Assembly (NCBI GenBank): GCA_964370735.1
Contig: CAYJLC010000010.1
Span: forward strand, 1-52,776
DNA: 52,776 nucleotides
Direction of reading: 5' to 3'
Source of the DNA: CAYJLC01 sp964370735
GTDB lineage: Bacteria > Bacillota > Clostridia > Oscillospirales > Butyricicoccaceae
This document shows, in pieces, positions 48,649-52,776 of the stretch (within the stretch, counting starts at the first letter, position 1; each line of letters begins with the position of its first letter). The notes beneath the pieces are model-generated. The model did not search any database, had not been told where the DNA came from, and saw only the letters and a program-made list of their open reading frames with translations. Position numbers and translations under genes: made by a program.

Positions 48649-49785
48649 ATGAAAATTTATGATTTAGAAAGCATTAAAAAACGAAAACTCATTTTTTTAG
48701 ACAGGCTTAAAAAAATAGCTATTTTATTATTTGGGATTTATATTTTGACATATTTATTTCAACATTATGAAGATTATACACCAAGTTCCATAAGCAGGTC
48801 CGTTACCTATATGGCGCTTGCACACCAGTCTATAAATAATGAGGATGAGTTTTTAATTGAAACAAATGCAAATAGCAAAAGTAGCACATTTTTAAAATCA
48901 GTTATTAATTTAGACGATTCTTATGCGAGAATCTTTGGTTTAAATGGTGAAATCTATGATGAAATAAATTTGGATTTTAAAAATGCAAAAATAGACTACG
49001 GCAAAAACAACTTTATTTTTTACGATATAGGTGGATATGAAGTCGTAGTAGCAAATAGTTTGGGAGAAACACATAGGCAAAAAGAAGATTATCGAATAAT
49101 AGATGGTTTTATTGATATTAATGATAATTACGGATTGATTGTTGACGAAGCGCAATATACAAGTTCAGTAAAAGTTTATGACAATATGAATATGAATATT
49201 TTCAATTGGTCGACATCAAAATATAACCTGCTATCCGCTAGTTTATCGGGTGACAGGCTTGCAACGATTGGCATAGGTCAGGATGGACTTGATTTTATCA
49301 GCATGGTAAGAGTTTTTGATATAAAATCTGGTGAAACTATATTTGAGACGGAAATTTCGGAAGATTTTCCGATAGATATTCGATTTATAGACGAGAAAGT
49401 AATAGTTATTTTAGAAAATGGCTATGCAATTTATAACGAAACAGGAGATTTAATCTTAAAAGAAAACGATATCGCTTTAAAAGCATATAACGTAAAAGAT
49501 GCGCATAATATTATTTATCTTGAAAATAATTTTGACAATTCATATATTTTAAACATTTTAAATTCCGATTTAGAAATAATATCAACTGTTTTTGATGGGA
49601 CACCAGAAAAAATTTATACATCTAATAGACACATCTATATTTACTCAGAAAATTCACTCCATAAATTCGATTTAAAACTCAATAAAATCGACGAAATATT
49701 TATAGGAGCAGGAGTTTTAGACGTGCTTGTGTTCGATGATGATGAAATTTATGCTATTTATTCAAATAAACTTGAAAGGGTTTAA
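48649..49785 (+). CDS. DUF5711-like membrane-anchored propeller protein
   Basis: A 378-residue protein with a basic N-terminus (LESIKKRKLIFLDRLKK), one membrane helix (~22-42) and a beta-rich extracytoplasmic part with repeating ~40-residue units of the kind seen in beta-propellers (for example ARIFGLNGEIYDEINL, VKVYDNMNMNIFNWS, VRVFDIKSGETIFETEI). This matches the clostridial family I know as DUF5711, commonly next to cvpA. No enzymatic motif is visible. 8 bp after truA. Confidence 0.75.
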   Translation: MKIYDLESIKKRKLIFLDRLKKIAILLFGIYILTYLFQHYEDYTPSSISRSVTYMALAHQSINNEDEFLIETNANSKSSTFLKSVINLDDSYARIFGLNGEIYDEINLDFKNAKIDYGKNNFIFYDIGGYEVVVANSLGETHRQKEDYRIIDGFIDINDNYGLIVDEAQYTSSVKVYDNMNMNIFNWSTSKYNLLSASLSGDRLATIGIGQDGLDFISMVRVFDIKSGETIFETEISEDFPIDIRFIDEKVIVILENGYAIYNETGDLILKENDIALKAYNVKDAHNIIYLENNFDNSYILNILNSDLEIISTVFDGTPEKIYTSNRHIYIYSENSLHKFDLKLNKIDEIFIGAGVLDVLVFDDDEIYAIYSNKLERV

Positions 49786-49799
49786 TTTTAGGAGGAAAA

Positions 49800-50477
49800 A
49801 TGTTTTTAGATATAGGTATAATAGTCTTTATTATAGTTATGGGGCTTATTTATTACAATAAAGGACTTATTTATTCGATTTGTCTTGCAGTTTCGAATAT
49901 TTTAGCTATTGTAATTAGTGTTGTTTTAGCAAATGTTTATTCAAGCAGATTAAACGAGATTATAGGACCGTTTATATCCCCATACATAGAAGATTATATT
50001 TTGCAAACAATAGATATACATGAGGCGATAGACCTTGTGCAAAAGGGTGCAGAAGCACCGTTTATAAGTGAACTATTCAGCACACTTTCAAAGACTAGCC
50101 TAGAGCAAATTATAAATATGGAATTTAATGAAGCATTTTCTGCAATATTAAAATCGATGATAAATTCGCTTAGCCAAGGTATTTCTTATTTACTAGTGCT
50201 GATAGGTGCTTTTATTGTACTAAAATTAATATTTGCACTAATTATTGCGATTTTCAAATTTATGTTCGAAGATACAATTTTAACTAAATTTGATAAAATA
50301 ATTGGTGGGGTAGTAGGACTTGGAATTGGTTTAGTGTTAGTTGCTGGCACACTTTGGATAGGATTTACTATGGTTCCAACTTTTAAAGTTTTACTGGATA
50401 CTACACTTAGTGACGCGTATATAACGAAATATATTATAAATATAACGCCGGAATTCTATTCCAATATTGTAAGTTAG
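49800..50477 (+). CDS. CvpA family membrane protein
   Basis: A 225-residue protein with four membrane helices. The N-terminal MFLDIGIIVFIIVMGLIYYNKGLIYSICLAVSNILAIVISVVLA and the third-helix IIGGVVGLGIGLVLVAGTLW follow the CvpA (colicin V production) pattern. Its molecular role is unsettled; in enterobacteria CvpA is linked to envelope and bile stress. It is behind GGAGGAAAA, 14 bp after the DUF5711 gene, and 14 bp before the Clp gene. Confidence 0.87.
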   Translation: MFLDIGIIVFIIVMGLIYYNKGLIYSICLAVSNILAIVISVVLANVYSSRLNEIIGPFISPYIEDYILQTIDIHEAIDLVQKGAEAPFISELFSTLSKTSLEQIINMEFNEAFSAILKSMINSLSQGISYLLVLIGAFIVLKLIFALIIAIFKFMFEDTILTKFDKIIGGVVGLGIGLVLVAGTLWIGFTMVPTFKVLLDTTLSDAYITKYIINITPEFYSNIVS

Positions 50478-50491
50478 AAGGAGAAAATATT

Positions 50492-52776
50492 ATGCAAATG
50501 CCGATTTGCTCAAAATGCAAAAAAAATATAGCAGTTGTTTTTATGACACAAATGGATAACAACGAAACAAAACAAGAAGGGCTTTGTTTAAAATGCGCTT
50601 CGGATCTAGGCATTAAACCTGTGTCAGATATGATAGAACAAATGGGGATTTCTAAAGAAGATATCGATATGATTTCTAGTGAAATTCCAGAAAATTTTGA
50701 AGATATGGAAAATATGATTGAAAATATGTCGGAAGAAGATCAAGAACTTCTTTCAAACACAGCGACTGAAAGCTTTTCTAAGTTATTTTCTGGTATTTTT
50801 AGAGAGAGTGATAAAAATAGCGATAAACCAAAACTTACTTCTAGAGAGTCAAGAAAAAGCGAAAAGCAGGCTAAACGTGAACAAAAGCAAAAAGAAAAAG
50901 AATACAAATTCCTTACAGGCTATTGCACGAATTTAACCGACAAAGCTAAAAAAGGTAAAATTGATAATGTTATCGGCAGAGATTCAGAGATTACTCGTGT
51001 AATCCAAATTTTAAACCGTAGACAAAAGAACAACCCATGCTTAATAGGTGAGCCTGGTGTTGGTAAAACAGCTATCGCTGAGGGTTTGGCTGTACTTATT
51101 AATAAAGGTGAAGTTCCATATAAACTGCAAAATAAAGAAGTATATCTGCTAGATTTAACAGCGTTAGTTGCAGGAACTCAATTTAGAGGTCAGTTTGAAA
51201 GTCGTGTTAAAGTCTTAGTTGAAGAGATTAAAAAGCATGGTAATGTTATTTTAGTTATCGATGAGGTGCATAATTTAGTTGGAGCTGGAGATTCAGAAGG
51301 CTCTATGAATGCTGCAAACATCTTAAAACCAGCATTATCGCGTGGAGAAATTCAAGTAATCGGTGCGACTACTTTTGCAGAATATAGAAAACATATCGAA
51401 AAAGATGGCGCATTAGAGCGTAGATTTCAGACAGTTATCGTGGCAGAACCTAGTGTTGAAGGTGCCACAGAGATGCTTATTGGAATAAAATCATATTATG
51501 AGGATTACCATAAAGTTAGAATTTCTGATGCTATTATCAGAGAAGCTGTTGTTTTGTCTGAAAGATACATTACAGATAGATTTTTACCAGACAAAGCAAT
51601 AGATTTACTTGACGAAGCTTGTTCTGATATAAATTTAAGAAATAAAAACCTTGTAAACCAAAGCAAACTTGAAGATGAACTTACCGAAATAGATGAGGAA
51701 AAGGAAAATCTTCTACTTGATCAAGCAGAAGCAGAAACCGAAGAAGAAAAAACAGAGATTTATGCGAAAATAGCAGAAAATACAAGCAGATTAATCAAAG
51801 TTACAGAAGAATTAAAATTACTAGAAGATTGCGAAATTCCAGAACTAAAAACTGAAAATCTTGCAAAAGTTATCGAAGTGTGGACAAAAATCCCTGCATC
51901 TAAGGTAGAACAAGAGGAGATAGGTAAATTATTAGGGCTTGAAGATCGCTTAAGAGAGAGAATTATTGGTCAAGACGATGCTGTAACAGCGATTGCAAAG
52001 GGCATTAGACGTCAAAGAGCAGGTATTTCTCCGAAGAAAAAGCCAGCATCTTTCATTTTTGTAGGCCCAACTGGTGTTGGTAAAACAGAGCTTACAAAGG
52101 CGATTGCAGAAGATTTATTTAACACTCCAGAGTCGTTAATTCGACTGGATATGTCGGAATATATGGAAAAACACTCGGTTTCAAGGTTAATTGGAGCACC
52201 TCCAGGATATGTTGGATATGATGAAGCAGGTCAACTTACAGAAAAAATCAGACGTCGTCCTTATAGTGTTGTTTTATTCGATGAGCTTGAAAAAGCCCAC
52301 CCAGATGTATTAAATACACTTCTACAAATTCTTGACGATGGTAAAATTACCGACGCTCATGGTCGTAATGTTAACTTTGAAAACACAGTTATTGTAATGA
52401 CTTCAAACGCTGGTAGCACTAAAAGTGAGGGCAGTTTAGGTTTTGGAAAAACGATTTCTGAAAACAATAAAGAGAAGTCTATAAGGGCACTTTCAGACTT
52501 TTTACGTCCAGAATTTATTAACCGTATAGATAAAATTGTATCTTTTAATAGCTTATCTGAAGAAAATTTCATAGAAATTGCGAAAAAAATGATAAAAGAG
52601 CTTGAAGATGCACTGGGTGAAAAAGGAATTACTATTGATATTACTGATGAAGTTTATAAAGTTCTTGCAGATAAAGCATTTAGTATAAAATTTGGTGCAA
52701 GGAATTTAAGACGCGCAATTGAAGAAAATATTGAAGACGAAATTGCAATGAAAATCATAAATAGCTTTAATGAACC
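50492..52776 (+). CDS. ClpE-like AAA+ unfoldase with N-terminal zinc finger (3' truncated by window)
   Basis: At least 761 residues, still open at the window edge. Residues 1-40 carry a four-Cys zinc site (C6, C9, C32, C35) in place of Clp_N repeats. A charged linker (~100-140) leads to AAA-1 with Walker A GEPGVGKT (186-193), Walker B VILVIDEVHNL and the pore loop GTQFRGQFE; a coiled-coil middle segment (~415-475); and AAA-2 with Walker A GPTGVGKT, the IGAPPGYVGYDEAGQL loop, VVLFDELEKAH, and sensor MTSNAGS. The architecture is that of ClpE. The start is ATG behind AAGGAG. No CtsR-type site was noticed upstream, and the gene seems to continue the operon from ecfA1. Confidence 0.92.
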   Translation, partial: MQMPICSKCKKNIAVVFMTQMDNNETKQEGLCLKCASDLGIKPVSDMIEQMGISKEDIDMISSEIPENFEDMENMIENMSEEDQELLSNTATESFSKLFSGIFRESDKNSDKPKLTSRESRKSEKQAKREQKQKEKEYKFLTGYCTNLTDKAKKGKIDNVIGRDSEITRVIQILNRRQKNNPCLIGEPGVGKTAIAEGLAVLINKGEVPYKLQNKEVYLLDLTALVAGTQFRGQFESRVKVLVEEIKKHGNVILVIDEVHNLVGAGDSEGSMNAANILKPALSRGEIQVIGATTFAEYRKHIEKDGALERRFQTVIVAEPSVEGATEMLIGIKSYYEDYHKVRISDAIIREAVVLSERYITDRFLPDKAIDLLDEACSDINLRNKNLVNQSKLEDELTEIDEEKENLLLDQAEAETEEEKTEIYAKIAENTSRLIKVTEELKLLEDCEIPELKTENLAKVIEVWTKIPASKVEQEEIGKLLGLEDRLRERIIGQDDAVTAIAKGIRRQRAGISPKKKPASFIFVGPTGVGKTELTKAIAEDLFNTPESLIRLDMSEYMEKHSVSRLIGAPPGYVGYDEAGQLTEKIRRRPYSVVLFDELEKAHPDVLNTLLQILDDGKITDAHGRNVNFENTVIVMTSNAGSTKSEGSLGFGKTISENNKEKSIRALSDFLRPEFINRIDKIVSFNSLSEENFIEIAKKMIKELEDALGEKGITIDITDEVYKVLADKAFSIKFGARNLRRAIEENIEDEIAMKIINSFNE

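Noticed and set aside
1..52776. CRISPR arrays, prophage, insertion sequences, toxin-antitoxin pairs
   Set aside because: No regularly spaced repeats, transposase, integrase, phage structural gene or recognisable toxin-antitoxin pair was seen.

Overview
The window is an AT-rich chromosomal segment from an anaerobic, spore-forming member of the Clostridia (Bacillota). The pointers are a spoVAC-spoVAD-spoVAE cluster for spore dipicolinate uptake, a large fermentative AdhE, an RNase Y gene, an ECF vitamin-transport module with separate S components, TTG/GTG starts behind strong GGAGG Shine-Dalgarno sequences, and TTGACA-N17-TATAAT type promoters. The family or genus cannot be fixed from this stretch. 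Two runs of exactly ten Ns (12498-12507 and 24730-24739) show that it is a scaffolded draft assembly. It reads as ordinary core and accessory chromosome: no prophage, insertion sequence, CRISPR array or restriction system is visible.

Layout. 1-3770: C-terminus of an S-layer-homology surface protein, tRNA-Ser(GGA), the spoVA cluster and a FlK-type hotdog thioesterase. 3889-10260: three GGDEF-family proteins, all with altered signature motifs, enclosing ogt, an ABM-domain protein and a lipoprotein. 10361-14707: a compact eight-gene leftward operon (small membrane protein, DUF1294, pyrC, ArsC/Spx-like, DUF896, NusG-II, Gx transporter, exodeoxyribonuclease III). 14712-18554: recG, divergent from rny. 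18702-21093: an HtrA protease, a non-coding stretch with two related AACGAATATT repeat elements, and a GNAT acetyltransferase. 21097-25227: a MarR repressor and a heterodimeric ABC exporter, with two MarR-type palindromes laid over the promoter. 25417-26234: an FMN riboswitch with terminator controlling a riboflavin ECF S component. 26245-31970: patatin phospholipase, MATE pump, a 45-codon Cys-rich gene, and a MacA-like adaptor plus FtsX-type permease without an ATPase. 31988-35863: ACT-hom-thrB-lysC threonine operon. 35869-40117: lipoprotein, chemoreceptor and a kinase-like phosphotransferase. 40157-42866: adhE behind a near-perfect Rex operator. 42948-44290: RNase HI and a second ECF S component. 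44561-52776: an rRNA-methyltransferase-like gene, ecfA1-ecfA2-ecfT-truA, DUF5711, cvpA and a zinc-finger ClpE-like ATPase cut by the window edge.

How parts work together. The EcfA1/A2/T energising module at 45.4-47.9 kb probably serves both solitary S components in the window (riboflavin at 25.4 kb, probable pantothenate at 43.7 kb). AdhE is expected to be derepressed by Rex when the NADH/NAD+ ratio rises. The MarR gene sits at the head of the exporter operon it most likely represses. I found no clearly undescribed multi-gene system. The best leads are the degenerate GGDEF trio, the ATPase-less MacA/FtsX pair next to a DUF6873-like protein and a 10-bp inverted repeat, the hidden Cys-rich small gene, and a family of look-alike terminators.
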